From: Psychrobacter urativorans
GTDB taxonomy: Bacteria; Pseudomonadota; Gammaproteobacteria; Pseudomonadales; Moraxellaceae
Assembly: GCF_001298525.1 (NCBI RefSeq)
Contig: NZ_CP012678.1
Span: 2,480,001 to 2,544,000, forward strand
Direction: 5' to 3'
DNA length: 64,000 nucleotides
The position numbers and the translations under genes were made by a program. Under the pieces are notes generated by a model. That model did no database searches, was not told the DNA's origin, and saw nothing but the letters and a program-made list of their open reading frames with translations. Of this stretch, positions 36,584 to 46,745 are shown in pieces (within the stretch, counting starts at the first letter, position 1; every line of letters starts with the position of its first letter).

Positions 36584-39130
36584 ATGTTAAGTCGTCATCT
36601 TGAAGTCTCTTTGCGTTTAGCAATGACCCTTGCGCGCCAAAAATCGCATGAGTACCTCACTGTTGAACATCTATTATTGGCATTATTAGAGAATACGCAT
36701 GCCGCTAATACGCTGAATGCTTGTAATGCCAATATATCTGGCCTACGTACCGAGCTTGAAGCTTATATCAATAAGCATACGCCAACGATAGATGTGGATA
36801 TTGAGCAGTCACCGCAGCCGACGCAAAGCTTTGATCGTATCTTGCAACGTGCAATCTTCCATGTGCAGTCTATTGGCGGCGGTCGATTGGTTGAAGGCTC
36901 AGATATCTTAGTATCTATGTTCTCAGAGCATGATACGTATGCTGTCTATCTGCTTAAAAAGCAGGGTATTAGTCGTCTTGAGCTGACTCAGTATCTATCG
37001 CATGGTCAAGATAAAGATGAACCTTCTGAACCTCGTGCTTCAATGACGGGTGATCGCCGTACTGCGTCGGAAAAAACTAGCAAAGATCCGTTGGTGGAGT
37101 TTGCTAGTAATCTAAACCAGCGTGCAGCGGAAGGGAAAACTGATCCCTTAATTGGGCGCGGTCCTGAGATTGAGCGTGCCGCGCAAGTGTTATGTCGCCG
37201 TCGCAAAAACAATCCGTTGTTAGTGGGTGAACCAGGTGTGGGTAAAACCTCAATTGCCGAAGGTTTGGCATGGTTAATTATCAATAATAAAGCGCCAAAA
37301 CCTCTCAGCGGCTGCGTGATTTATAGCCTTGATATTGGTGCATTGATTGCCGGTACTAAGTATCGCGGTGATTTCGAAAAACGTATGAAGGCATTATTGG
37401 ACGCGCTTAAGAATAAACCTAATGCTATCTTATTCATTGATGAAATTCATATGATTATTGGTGCAGGCTCGTCCATGAGCAGTAATATGGATGTGTCTAA
37501 TTTAATTAAGCCTGCGCTTGCGAATGGTGAATTGCGCTGTGTGGGTTCAACCACTTTTACAGAATATCGTCAGGTCTTTGAAAAAGATCATGCACTATCA
37601 CGCCGTTTTCAAAAAATTGATGTTAAAGAACCAAGTATTGATGAAAGCATCGATATCTTACGCGGTCTTAAACCACGCTACGAAGAGTTCCATAATGTTG
37701 AATATACTGATGCCGCCTTGGTTAGTGCGGTACAGCTATCAGCCAAGCATATTCACGAGCGTTTCTTACCGGATAAGGCGATTGACGTTATCGATGAAGC
37801 GGGTGCATATAAGCGTCTAGGCGTTATCCCTGATGCGGATGATATTAATACTGAAGACAGTTTAATTGCTGATTTAGAGCAAGTACTTAATGCTGATGAC
37901 ATCGACGATGACGCTGATACCGATAACGAGATGCAGAATGAAGTAGCATCCGCTAAAGCGGATGACCAATCTAAGACTGCTGATCGTTCACAGAAAGTGC
38001 CAAATAAAAAACCACCGATGAAAATTGATGTGGCAGATATCGAAGCTATTGTTGCTAAGTTAGCACGTATTCCGCCCAAATCGGTATCAAGTGACGATAA
38101 AGGCGTTCTTAAGCATTTAGACCGCGATTTGAAACGCTTGGTGTTTGGGCAAGATGAAGCGATTGCTACCCTTGCTGATGCGATTAAATTGTCGCGAGCA
38201 GGGCTTAAAGCACCTGAAAAGCCGATTGGTTCCTTTATGTTTGCAGGTCCTACAGGAGTAGGTAAAACAGAAGTGTCGCGTCAATTGGCAAATCTATTAG
38301 GCGTTGAATTAGTACGCTTTGATATGTCAGAGTATATGGAAGCGCACACGGCATCACGCTTAATTGGTGCACCGCCAGGCTATGTAGGCTATGATCAAGG
38401 AGGCTTATTAACCGAGAAAATTAATCAACATCCGCACTGTGTGCTGTTGTTTGACGAAATTGAAAAAGCGCATCCCGACGTTTTTAACTTGTTATTACAA
38501 GTGATGGATCATGGCACATTGACTGATAACAATGGTCGTATTGCCAGCTTTAAACAAGTCATTGTCATTATGACCACTAACGTCGGGGCAGAGAGTATCA
38601 GTCGCTCTTCGATGGGCTTTACTGAACAAGACCATAGCCGTGATAATAATGAATCACTTAAGCGGGTGTTCAGTCCTGAATTCCGCAATCGCTTAGATGC
38701 TATTATTCAGTTCAATCCGCTTGATACCTCAGTCGTGGTATCTGTCGTTGATAAGTTCTTAGTTGAGCTACAAGTGCAGCTTGATGATAAGCAAGTGACC
38801 TTAGAGATTGACGATGAGGTACGCGAATATCTAGCGGAAAAAGGCTATGACCGTCTGATGGGTGCACGCCCAATGCAGCGTCTGATTCAAGATGAGATTA
38901 AAAAGCCATTGGCAAATATGATTTTGTTTGGTGACTTGGTGAATGGCGGCGTTGTCCATCTGACGTTAGAGCCGAAAGAAACAGATGCTGAAGGTGTTTC
39001 TATAGAGAAGACCTCTTTTAATAACAGCAATAATATGCAAAGTGATAAAGGTTCAGCGGATAGCCGCATCATATTGACGGTGGTGGAAACTCATGAGCCG
39101 CATTCAGACTCTGAGTCACTAGCCAGCTAA
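36584..39130 (+). CDS. clpA: ATP-dependent Clp protease ATP-binding subunit ClpA
   Basis: ClpA is the AAA+ unfoldase that feeds ClpP, with ClpS as adaptor. The 848-residue protein has the N-domain (1-140), D1 with GEPGVGKTSIAEG and LFIDEIHMIIGAG, and D2 with GPTGVGKTEVSRQ and LLFDEIEKAHPDVFNLLLQ, then YDRLMGARPMQRLIQDEIKKPL. Two features differ from E. coli ClpA. An acidic insert of about 55 residues (about 420-476, ADDIDDDADTDNEMQ...) sits in the D1-D2 connection. The C-terminus has about 55 extra S/D/E/N-rich residues. The ATG has AGGA about seven bases upstream. Confidence 0.96.
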   Translation: MLSRHLEVSLRLAMTLARQKSHEYLTVEHLLLALLENTHAANTLNACNANISGLRTELEAYINKHTPTIDVDIEQSPQPTQSFDRILQRAIFHVQSIGGGRLVEGSDILVSMFSEHDTYAVYLLKKQGISRLELTQYLSHGQDKDEPSEPRASMTGDRRTASEKTSKDPLVEFASNLNQRAAEGKTDPLIGRGPEIERAAQVLCRRRKNNPLLVGEPGVGKTSIAEGLAWLIINNKAPKPLSGCVIYSLDIGALIAGTKYRGDFEKRMKALLDALKNKPNAILFIDEIHMIIGAGSSMSSNMDVSNLIKPALANGELRCVGSTTFTEYRQVFEKDHALSRRFQKIDVKEPSIDESIDILRGLKPRYEEFHNVEYTDAALVSAVQLSAKHIHERFLPDKAIDVIDEAGAYKRLGVIPDADDINTEDSLIADLEQVLNADDIDDDADTDNEMQNEVASAKADDQSKTADRSQKVPNKKPPMKIDVADIEAIVAKLARIPPKSVSSDDKGVLKHLDRDLKRLVFGQDEAIATLADAIKLSRAGLKAPEKPIGSFMFAGPTGVGKTEVSRQLANLLGVELVRFDMSEYMEAHTASRLIGAPPGYVGYDQGGLLTEKINQHPHCVLLFDEIEKAHPDVFNLLLQVMDHGTLTDNNGRIASFKQVIVIMTTNVGAESISRSSMGFTEQDHSRDNNESLKRVFSPEFRNRLDAIIQFNPLDTSVVVSVVDKFLVELQVQLDDKQVTLEIDDEVREYLAEKGYDRLMGARPMQRLIQDEIKKPLANMILFGDLVNGGVVHLTLEPKETDAEGVSIEKTSFNNSNNMQSDKGSADSRIILTVVETHEPHSDSESLAS

Positions 39131-39194
39131 TAAGCTGTTATTAATAAGTAGTTGGTATTAATAACTGGTTAGTATTAACAACTAAGACACGTAT

Positions 39195-39227
39195 AAAACG
39201 GTTACTATGATAAGTAGCCGTTTTTTT
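39195..39227 (+). terminator. Intrinsic terminator after clpA
   Basis: AAAACGGTTACT and AGTAGCCGTTTT pair with one mismatch around a 6-base loop, with a seven-base T-run. It is 65 bases past clpA. Confidence 0.9.
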
Positions 39228-39410
39228 ATGGTCAGGTAACCGCCACTTATTCATCTCATTTATGTTATTAATCCACTTTTATAATGAAAAATAATATAGT
39301 TTTTTGCTACTATCCTATTTGACAGTATTTCCTATATTAGATAGCGATATTTTTCATCGTTATATGTATCCTAACCCTTTATAAAACAATTAAAATAAGG
39401 CTAAATTTCA

Positions 39411-40163
39411 ATGGAATTATTTGATAATGAGCAAACAGATCAGGAAATAGCTAAAACGGCTGAACAAAAACAAGCCATTTTAGACAAGGTACGTTTGCCA
39501 GCAGACTGGAAAACAGCGTTAGCGGATGAGCTGACTTCTGATAATATGGATGCACTGCGTGAGTTCTTGAAGCAAGCCTATCAGTCAGATACGAGCGTTT
39601 ATCCGCCTGCACATTTAATGTTTAATGCTTTTAACTTAACCCCATTATCACAAGTTAAAGTCGTGATATTGGGTCAAGATCCCTATCACCGTCCGGGGCA
39701 AGCCATGGGATTATCGTTTTCTGTGCCGAAAGCCATTCCGAAGCCACCGTCACTGAATAACGTCCTTAAAGAAATGGCGGATGATATTGGTACGCATTAT
39801 TCAGCGCATGGTGATTTGACTTATTGGGCACAGCAAGGCGTGTTGCTGCTAAATAGTTCATTGACGGTCAATGAAGGTGAACCCAATAGCCATCAGAATG
39901 CTGGTTGGGAATCGTTCACTGATGCGGTTATTAATATTGTTAATGAGCAAACAGACCATACCGTATTTATTCTGTGGGGCAGCAAAGCCCAAAAGAAAGG
40001 CAAGTATATTAATACGGATAAACATTTAATTTTAACTGCCGTGCATCCGTCGCCATTAGCTGCCAATCGTGGCGGTTTTTTTGGCTCTAAGCCATTTTCT
40101 AAAACCAATGATTATCTGGTTCAGTATGGTCAAACGGCTATAGATTGGCAGTTGCCGCAGTAA
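39411..40163 (+). CDS. ung: Uracil-DNA glycosylase
   Basis: Ung removes uracil from DNA at the start of base excision repair. The 250-residue family-1 enzyme has the catalytic VVILGQDPYHRPGQAMGLSF (Asp of GQDPYH), LLLNSSLTV, and the leucine-loop motif HPSPLAANRGGFFGSKPF. The N-terminal 30 residues are polar. The ATG has AAGG about nine bases upstream. The stop is 16 bases before tadA, so they may share a transcript. Confidence 0.97.
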   Translation: MELFDNEQTDQEIAKTAEQKQAILDKVRLPADWKTALADELTSDNMDALREFLKQAYQSDTSVYPPAHLMFNAFNLTPLSQVKVVILGQDPYHRPGQAMGLSFSVPKAIPKPPSLNNVLKEMADDIGTHYSAHGDLTYWAQQGVLLLNSSLTVNEGEPNSHQNAGWESFTDAVINIVNEQTDHTVFILWGSKAQKKGKYINTDKHLILTAVHPSPLAANRGGFFGSKPFSKTNDYLVQYGQTAIDWQLPQ

Positions 40164-40179
40164 ATTAGAGTAGATAGCA

Positions 40180-40749
40180 ATGAGTATGCACATGCAGAAC
40201 CGACTCCTACAGCCATCTATTATTTCTATTGATAACATAAGCACCAGTAAATTTTGGTCACTCCAAGATGTTAACTGGATGAATGACGCCATAGAACTTG
40301 CACAATATGGCGCTGAGCGTGGAGAAGTGCCTGTGGGCGCGGTACTGGTTCATGAAAATGAAGTCATTGGTAGAGGTTTTAATGAGCCTATTGGTCGCCA
40401 CGATGCCACTGCACATGCTGAAATTGTCGCATTAAGGGACGCGTGTCAACGTTTACATAATTATCGGTTGCCACAGCAAACGACCTTATATGTGACACTA
40501 GAGCCATGTACCATGTGTATTGGTGCCCTTATTCATGCGCGGGTTAATAGGTTAGTCTATGCAGCATTTGAGCCTCGGGCTGGTATGGTGAATAGCCAAA
40601 TAAACTTGCCCACTCAACCCTTTTATAACCATAGTATTCAAGTGCAACAAGGCTTATGTGCTGAGCATAGCAGTCAAATGCTTAAAACTTTCTTTCATCA
40701 GCGTAGGCAGGCAGCAAAAAAGAATAAAAGCGCGCTTACGCCGCCGTAA
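40180..40749 (+). CDS. tadA: tRNA-specific adenosine deaminase TadA
   Basis: TadA converts the wobble adenosine 34 of tRNA-Arg(ACG) to inosine. The zinc deaminase core has HAEIVALRDAC (zinc His and proton-shuttle Glu) and LEPCTMCIGALIHARV (two zinc Cys). The product is 189 residues from ATG 40180, about 30 residues longer at the N-terminus than the core family. ATG 40276 (MNDAIELAQY) would match the usual start but lacks a clear ribosome-binding site. The C-terminus ends in a basic tail (RRQAAKKNKS). It is closely spaced after ung. Confidence 0.93.
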   Translation: MSMHMQNRLLQPSIISIDNISTSKFWSLQDVNWMNDAIELAQYGAERGEVPVGAVLVHENEVIGRGFNEPIGRHDATAHAEIVALRDACQRLHNYRLPQQTTLYVTLEPCTMCIGALIHARVNRLVYAAFEPRAGMVNSQINLPTQPFYNHSIQVQQGLCAEHSSQMLKTFFHQRRQAAKKNKSALTPP

Positions 40750-40877
40750 GATATCCAGTGAAATGCTAGTGATAGTAGGGTTTATTTGTTATAATGGCGC
40801 ACTATTTGGCTGTGCCAATGCAATTTATCTAGTAAGTAATTGATAACTAAGCAAATATTGTTTAATAAGTGTTCCCT

Positions 40878-41639
40878 ATGACTGTTTCTAGCTCGTTGAC
40901 TGATTACACTATAAATAACGCGGAGACACATTCTTTGCGCTATCCTGTGATCTGTATTGATGGACCCAGTGGCGCGGGTAAAGGGACAGCGGCATGGCGT
41001 TTAGCAAAAACGTTAGGATATCAGCTATTAGATTCAGGTGCTTTATATCGCATCGTTGGACTAAAAGCTTTTGAGGCAGGATTGATTAGTGCGGATACAC
41101 AACAGCAGCCCATTAATGAAACAGCTTTATTGGAGCTGACCAAAAGTTTACACATTGCTTTTGAACCTAATCATGACTCAGGTCGCGTCGATATTATTGT
41201 TAACGGTGACATCATAGGTGAGCAAGTTCGCAATGAAACTGTTGGCGGATATGCATCACAAATAGCGGTATTCCCACAAGTACGTCAAGCCTTGCTAAAA
41301 CTACAGCAAGATATGGCGACTCGTTCAGGATTGATTGCCGATGGTCGTGATATGGGCACAGTCGTTTTTCCTGATGCCGATGTTAAAGTATTTTTGACTG
41401 CTAGTGCTGAAGCTAGAGCCCAGCGCCGCGTCACTCAACTGATTACCGCTGGACAGACAGCAGATTTTGATGCAATTTTAGAAACTATTAAAGTGCGTGA
41501 TGATCGTGACGAAAACCGTACAACAGCACCTTCAAAACCTGCAGAAGATGCCTTACTGATTGATAGCTCAACCCTTGATGCTGATACTGTTTATCAGCGG
41601 ATAAAAGAACATTGTCAGGCATTAGGTATTTGTTTTTGA
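40878..41639 (+). CDS. cmk: Cytidylate kinase
   Basis: Cmk phosphorylates CMP and dCMP. The 253-residue protein has the P-loop IDGPSGAGKGTAAWRLAKTLG, then LLDSGALYRIVGL, DGRDMGTVVFPDADVKVFLTA and VRDDRDENRTTAP. ATG 40878 is preferred over a GTG three codons upstream. The ribosome-binding site is weak either way. It precedes rpsA, the common cmk-rpsA-ihfB order of gammaproteobacteria. Confidence 0.96.
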   Translation: MTVSSSLTDYTINNAETHSLRYPVICIDGPSGAGKGTAAWRLAKTLGYQLLDSGALYRIVGLKAFEAGLISADTQQQPINETALLELTKSLHIAFEPNHDSGRVDIIVNGDIIGEQVRNETVGGYASQIAVFPQVRQALLKLQQDMATRSGLIADGRDMGTVVFPDADVKVFLTASAEARAQRRVTQLITAGQTADFDAILETIKVRDDRDENRTTAPSKPAEDALLIDSSTLDADTVYQRIKEHCQALGICF

Positions 41640-41984
41640 TGGTTGTTATTGCACTAATGATTATTAATGCTTAATGACTATCTGATGCCATTATTTTGAA
41701 AAGCGTAGCATATAAAATATAATTTACAAAAATAGCCCACTTTATCCGCTTTTAGTATAAGATTGTAGTAAGACATATTGTTTACTAATATAAGAATATG
41801 GGTGCTAAAAGAAGTAAAGACAGTTTTTGCTAGTGAGTATTATGAATAACATGCTTATTACCAACAAATGTTTTTTTATATGAAGGTATAAGATATAAAC
41901 CCAGTATCTCGTTCTCGTTTTACATCTTCATAAATTTGATCCGTACTGTGCTGGACAGGCTACGGCTATACAAAGGTAGACATA
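41640..41984. other. rpsA leader region
   Basis: About 345 AT-rich bases between cmk and rpsA with no gene. Long rpsA leaders are known to mediate S1 autoregulation. I did not resolve the fold or a clear promoter. Confidence 0.4.
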
Positions 41985-43670
41985 ATGGAATCATTTGCTG
42001 AACTATTTGAAGCAAGTATTGAAAATCAGGGTCTGGATATCGAGCGTGGCTCGGTTATTACCGGTACTGTTGTTGCCATCGATAACGATTGGATCACAGT
42101 AGACACTGGTCTGAAATCTGAAGGCATCGTTGCACGTGAAGAATTTTTAAGCGACGAAGGCGAGCTTGAAGTAGAAGTTGGCGATAGCGTTGATGTCGTG
42201 GTTGAAGCGGTTGATAACGGTATGGGTAATACCTTACTGTCACGCGAAAAAGCCAAACGCGTCGAGACGTGGAATATCCTTGAAAAAATCTATGACAACA
42301 ATGAGATTGTAAAAGGTGTTATTTCTAGCAAAGTAAAAGGTGGCTTCACAGTAGATATCGGTACTGTGCGCGCGTTCCTACCAGGTTCATTGGTAGATGT
42401 TCGTCCTATCCGTGATACGACGCACCTAGAAGGCAAAGAGTTAGAATTCAAAGTTATCAAACTTGATCAAAAACGTAACAACGTTGTGGTCAGCCGCCGT
42501 GCCGTTATGGAAGCTGAAAACTCAGCTGAGCGCGAAGAGCTATTGAATAAGCTTGAAGAAGGTATCGAGATCGAAGGTATCGTTAAGAACCTAACTGATT
42601 ATGGTGCATTCGTTGATCTTGGTGGTATTGATGGTCTATTGCACATCACTGATATGGCATGGCGCCGTATTAAGCACCCATCTGAAGTGGTTGAAGTGGG
42701 TCAAGACCTTAAAGTTAAAGTACTTAAATTTGACCGTGAGCGCAATCGCGTAAGCCTAGGTCTAAAACAATTGGGTACTGATCCTTGGGATAACGTTGGC
42801 GGCACTTACCCAGTAGGTAGTGTGGTTAAAGCTCGCGTAACCAACTTAACTGACTATGGTTGTTTTGCTGAAATCTCTGAAGGCGTTGAAGGTCTAGTAC
42901 ACGTATCAGAAATGGATCATACCAACAAAAATATCCATCCATCAAAAGTAGTTCAAGTTGGTGACGATATTGACGTAATGATCCTTGATATCGATGAAGA
43001 ACGTCGTCGTATCAGCTTAGGTATCAAACAAACTCTAGCCAATCCATGGGATGAGTTTGATAAGAAACATGAGCGCGGTGATAAAATCACTGGTACGATC
43101 AAGTCAATCACTGACTTTGGTATCTTTATTGGTCTAGATGGCGGTATTGATGGTTTAGTTCACTTGTCAGACATTTCTTGGAATGAAACTGGTGAAGATG
43201 CTATCCGTAACTACAATAAAGGCGACACCGTTGAAGCAATGGTATTGTCTGTAGATTCAGAAGCCAATCGTATCAGCTTAGGCGTGAAACAATTAACTTC
43301 AGATCCATTTAACGAATACCTAGTCAATAATGACCGTGGTGCTATCGTTAATGGTAAAGTAAAAGAAGTTGACGCTAAAGGCGCAACGATTGAACTTGCT
43401 GACGAAGTTGAAGCTTATCTACGCGCTTCAGAGATTCAACGTGACCGCGTTGAAGATGCGACTAAGCATCTGAATGTTGGTGATGATGTTGAAGCTAAAA
43501 TCATCAGCGTTGATCGCAAAACACGTAATATCAGCCTGTCAATCAAAGCAAAAGACGAAGCTGAAGAGCGTCAAGCGATTAAAGAGTTAAGCAGCAGTGC
43601 ACCACAAGTAGCAACTACTGATGCTCAACCAAAAACTATTGGTGATTTGATTAAAGAGCAAATGCAGTAA
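41985..43670 (+). CDS. rpsA: 30S ribosomal protein S1
   Basis: S1 helps mRNA binding on the 30S subunit. The 561-residue protein shows six S1 repeats, for example [57 protein letters not shown] and [20 protein letters not shown]. The acidic N-terminal part and the pattern of spaced repeats are typical, and the length is close to the E. coli 557. The codon usage looks strongly biased, as expected for a highly expressed gene. A perfect terminator follows. Confidence 0.98.
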   Translation: MESFAELFEASIENQGLDIERGSVITGTVVAIDNDWITVDTGLKSEGIVAREEFLSDEGELEVEVGDSVDVVVEAVDNGMGNTLLSREKAKRVETWNILEKIYDNNEIVKGVISSKVKGGFTVDIGTVRAFLPGSLVDVRPIRDTTHLEGKELEFKVIKLDQKRNNVVVSRRAVMEAENSAEREELLNKLEEGIEIEGIVKNLTDYGAFVDLGGIDGLLHITDMAWRRIKHPSEVVEVGQDLKVKVLKFDRERNRVSLGLKQLGTDPWDNVGGTYPVGSVVKARVTNLTDYGCFAEISEGVEGLVHVSEMDHTNKNIHPSKVVQVGDDIDVMILDIDEERRRISLGIKQTLANPWDEFDKKHERGDKITGTIKSITDFGIFIGLDGGIDGLVHLSDISWNETGEDAIRNYNKGDTVEAMVLSVDSEANRISLGVKQLTSDPFNEYLVNNDRGAIVNGKVKEVDAKGATIELADEVEAYLRASEIQRDRVEDATKHLNVGDDVEAKIISVDRKTRNISLSIKAKDEAEERQAIKELSSSAPQVATTDAQPKTIGDLIKEQMQ

Positions 43671-43699
43671 GTTTTACGCTTGTAATAATCAGTAGTAAT

Positions 43700-43729
43700 A
43701 AAAAAAGCGACTTCGGTCGCTTTTTTTTG
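43700..43729 (+). terminator. Intrinsic terminator after rpsA
   Basis: AAAAAAGCGAC-TTCG-GTCGCTTTTTT is perfect, with the stable UUCG tetraloop and an eight-base T-run. Confidence 0.96.
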
Positions 43730-43968
43730 TCTGGATTTTATCGCTTATTTAATTCTCGCTATTATTTGCAACACTGAGTAACAAAATGTAAAATAGAGCT
43801 AAGTATTTGAAATATCATGAACTTTTAAATAGTGGTAATAAGAGTAGTTCATGAGAATGCTTTTAATTAATATATGAATATTCAGTATTTTAATTAAGAT
43901 ATGAGTACTTAATACAAGATTTACTCTCGCAGTTATAATAACCATCCATTAATGAGGCAAGCGTAATA

Positions 43969-44274
43969 ATGCAACAAGCTATTAATAAGTCCGACTTTAT
44001 TAACAATTTGAGTGCTAACTGTGACACCATAACTGATATGGTTATTGATGATGCCGTACGCGAAATTCTAAACCTAATGATAGACACCTTGGCAAAAGAT
44101 GGCCGTGTGGAAGTTCGTGGTTTTGGCAGTTTTTGCTTACATCATCGTCGTGCACGCACAGGACGTAATCCAAAAACAGGTGAGAGTGTGCCGGTTCCTG
44201 CTAAAGCGATTCCGCATTTCAAGCCAGGCAAGGCGTTACGAGAAGCCGTCAACGATAATGTCGCGTTATCATAA
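43969..44274 (+). CDS. ihfB: Integration host factor subunit beta
   Basis: IHF bends DNA at specific sites as a heterodimer with IhfA. The 101-residue protein begins MQQAINKSDFINNLSANCDT and holds RVEVRGFGSFCLHHRRARTG and GRNPKTGESVPVPAKAIPHF, the DNA-binding arm with the intercalating proline. The rpsA-ihfB neighbourhood supports IhfB over HU. GAGG lies about nine bases before the ATG. A nearly 300-base gap and a terminator separate it from rpsA. Confidence 0.95.
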   Translation: MQQAINKSDFINNLSANCDTITDMVIDDAVREILNLMIDTLAKDGRVEVRGFGSFCLHHRRARTGRNPKTGESVPVPAKAIPHFKPGKALREAVNDNVALS

Positions 44275-44388
44275 CAATAGATAGATAATCACTACAATTA
44301 CTCAATAAAATGAATGCTAGTATTTACTGATAGCCGGTTTATTTTATTTGCCGCTATTAAACCTACACTTCAAAGGGAGGTAATTATT

Positions 44389-44829
44389 ATGCGCATTTTA
44401 TTGTTGGTATTATTATTTTTGAGCTTTGCTTATGCACTGGGTTTGGTATTGGCGAATAATACTGAAATTGGGGTTAATCTACTGTTTTCACAAGCACCTA
44501 CCATGAATTTAGGGTTGCTGTTGATACTTTGTCTTATACTAGGTGTTGTCATTGGCATATTGCTGGCGCTATTAATTTTCCGTGTTTTACAGAATAAATG
44601 GGAAATAGCGCGCCTACAAAAGCTCAATAAAAACTTGGAAGAGCAGGTTGCTCAAGCAAATATTGTGATTGATCGGCAAGCAAATGCGGCGACTATAGAA
44701 CAAGCCGTTTATGGTACCAACGCCGTGCCCTCTAATACCGAAGGTCTGCATTTACATGAGGCGAAAGGGCAACTGACGACTAATTATTCTGATGATGCGA
44801 CAGGGCTTACTAAGCGTAAACGCGACTGA
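44389..44829 (+). CDS. lapA: LapA-family membrane protein (DUF1049)
   Basis: LapA is an inner-membrane protein that in E. coli works with LapB and FtsH to control LpxC and so LPS synthesis. The 146-residue product starts MRILLLVLLFLSFAYALGLV, has a second helix LGLLLILCLILGVVIGILLALL, then a coiled cytoplasmic stretch (RLQKLNKNLEEQVAQANIVI) and a polar tail. ATG 44389 has GGGAGG eight bases upstream, so the longer frame from 44314 is rejected. lapB, which usually follows, is absent; pyrF comes next. Confidence 0.88.
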   Translation: MRILLLVLLFLSFAYALGLVLANNTEIGVNLLFSQAPTMNLGLLLILCLILGVVIGILLALLIFRVLQNKWEIARLQKLNKNLEEQVAQANIVIDRQANAATIEQAVYGTNAVPSNTEGLHLHEAKGQLTTNYSDDATGLTKRKRD

Positions 44830-44949
44830 TGATAACAATAGGGCTGCAATATAAAGTTATTGTAATAACCATAATTGTGATAAAGATGAGGTGCGCGCTA
44901 TTCATATCATAGCGCTCAATAATAAAATTTTAAGAAAAATGGTAACTTC

Positions 44950-45675
44950 ATGATTGATAAGACCGCTACTAGTACCGCCCGTCAGATAGTGACGTCACCT
45001 ATTATCGTTGCCTTAGATAATCTGACGGTAGAGGGTGTATTGGCTTTGGCTGATAAATTAGACCCTGCTTTGTGCCGACTTAAAGTCGGTAAAGAATTGT
45101 TTACCCGTGCTGGACCTTCTATTGTACAAGCGCTTCAGCAGCGTGGTTTCGATGTATTTTTGGATCTAAAGTTCCATGATATTCCGAATACCACGGCGCA
45201 GGCAGTGTTAGCCGCAGCAGACTTAGGGGTATGGATGGTTAATGTTCATGCCAGTGCTGGCAGCGCTGCCATGTCATTAGCCAAGCAAAAATTGGTCACT
45301 GGTCATTATGATACTTTGCTGATTGCAGTTACGGTGCTGACCTCTATGAGTCAAGAAGTTCTACCGCAAATAGGCGTTAATGATCCTTTAGATGTACAAG
45401 TAAGCCGCTTAGCACAGCTGACCCAGCAATCAGGTTTGGATGGTGTTGTTTGTTCCGCTCAAGAGGCTAAAGTATTAAAAGCCTTATGTGGTGCTGATTT
45501 TAAATTGGTAACTCCGGGTATTCGTATGTTAGAGGACAGTGCTGATGATCAGCACCGTATCTGTACACCTGCGCAGGCGTTACAGGATGGTTCTGACTAT
45601 TTAGTTATCGGTCGCTCAATTACACAAGCAGTCGATCCGGCGGCAAAATTACAGAAAATTTTGCAGAGTATTTAA
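44950..45675 (+). CDS. pyrF: Orotidine 5'-phosphate decarboxylase
   Basis: PyrF makes UMP from OMP, the last step of de novo pyrimidine synthesis. The 241-residue TIM-barrel protein has [20 protein letters not shown], the catalytic [32 protein letters not shown] and [16 protein letters not shown]. It follows lapA by 120 bases on the same strand. The ribosome-binding site is weak. Confidence 0.97.
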   Translation: MIDKTATSTARQIVTSPIIVALDNLTVEGVLALADKLDPALCRLKVGKELFTRAGPSIVQALQQRGFDVFLDLKFHDIPNTTAQAVLAAADLGVWMVNVHASAGSAAMSLAKQKLVTGHYDTLLIAVTVLTSMSQEVLPQIGVNDPLDVQVSRLAQLTQQSGLDGVVCSAQEAKVLKALCGADFKLVTPGIRMLEDSADDQHRICTPAQALQDGSDYLVIGRSITQAVDPAAKLQKILQSI

Positions 45676-45708
45676 AGGTCTCACCAGCCAGTAGGTATCG
45701 CTAGATAT

Positions 45709-45738
45709 AAAAAAGATAACTTATGGTTGTCTTTTTTA
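45709..45738 (+). terminator. Intrinsic terminator after pyrF
   Basis: AAAAAAGATAAC and GTTGTCTTTTTT pair with one mismatch around a 5-base loop, 33 bases past pyrF. Confidence 0.85.
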
Positions 45739-45813
45739 CTTTTTGACGAGTAGGGGTTGAGTGCTACACTAAATATTTAAACTCATTTAACTTTTTTATT
45801 AATATTGGATTGT

Positions 45814-46614
45814 ATGAAATTACAGATTTTAAGTGACCTGCATATTGACAGTTATGCTAGACAATCTCATCCCATAGGTCATATTCCGAAAACAGATGCC
45901 GATGTTATCTTAGTCGCTGGCGACACCGCTAACAGCGATAGGGGTATGCTGTGGCTACAAGAGCAAGCCACGCGCTTGCAAGTGCCACTCATTACTATTG
46001 CGGGTAATCACGAATACTTTGATGAAGATGTGCTGCATTTTGATAAAAAACTGGTGATGTGGGATAACTATAATGCAGCAAATAACCAAGGCGTTCGTGT
46101 GCTCCAGTGCCAGCATATCGATATTGGTGATGACGTACGTATTTTAGGCTGTACCTTATGGACCGACTATCGGTATCAAGCTAAGGAAGATACTATGGAC
46201 GTTGCGAAACGCTTTATGCGCGATTATAAGGAGATTTATGCGGGTGGCGAATTATTTTCGCCTGAGATATCGATGCAGCTACATGCACAGCAGCGCCAGT
46301 GGTTACAGCAAGCATTGATCACCTCAAAGCAGCTAGGGAAAAAAACGGTGGTTATGAGCCATCATAGTATCAGCCCCTTGTCGGTATCTGAGAAGTATGC
46401 AACTTTGCCAAGTAATGCCGCTTTTGTCAGTGACTTTTCTGTATGGATGCACGAGCCATGGGCGCCTACACTGTGGGTGCATGGTCATACGCACGAGGCG
46501 TTTGATTATCGAATTAATAATACTCGAGTAGTGGTGAATCCACGTGCCTATCCGAATGAAGTGAGCAGCACCGCGCTAGCATTTGCGTGGGACAAGGTTG
46601 TTGATATCGGCTAA
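45814..46614 (+). CDS. Calcineurin-like metallophosphoesterase
   Basis: The 266-residue protein has all metal-binding motifs of the calcineurin-like family: SDLHID (first line), AGDTAN, AGNHEYFD, MSHHSISP and HGHTHEAFDY. There is no signal peptide, so it is cytoplasmic. Substrate is unknown; these enzymes hydrolyse phosphoesters or phosphodiesters. ATG 45814 is preferred to TTG 45805. A GGAT lies just upstream. The phosphatase-like gene that follows 130 bases later is of another fold. Confidence 0.88.
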   Translation: MKLQILSDLHIDSYARQSHPIGHIPKTDADVILVAGDTANSDRGMLWLQEQATRLQVPLITIAGNHEYFDEDVLHFDKKLVMWDNYNAANNQGVRVLQCQHIDIGDDVRILGCTLWTDYRYQAKEDTMDVAKRFMRDYKEIYAGGELFSPEISMQLHAQQRQWLQQALITSKQLGKKTVVMSHHSISPLSVSEKYATLPSNAAFVSDFSVWMHEPWAPTLWVHGHTHEAFDYRINNTRVVVNPRAYPNEVSSTALAFAWDKVVDIG

Positions 46615-46745
46615 ATAAGTGGCTGTTATTGCCTTATGTTTTATAACTCATAGTTTTATACTCATTATTTTATAAAGCATCGTTTTATGGCGACTAATTT
46701 TATATTACGTTCACTATAAACAAAAAATCTGCTACGCTAGCCATC

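Noticed and set aside
41841..41882. Short leader peptide frame before rpsA
   Set aside because: Thirteen codons with no ribosome-binding site and no amino-acid bias. Not supported.
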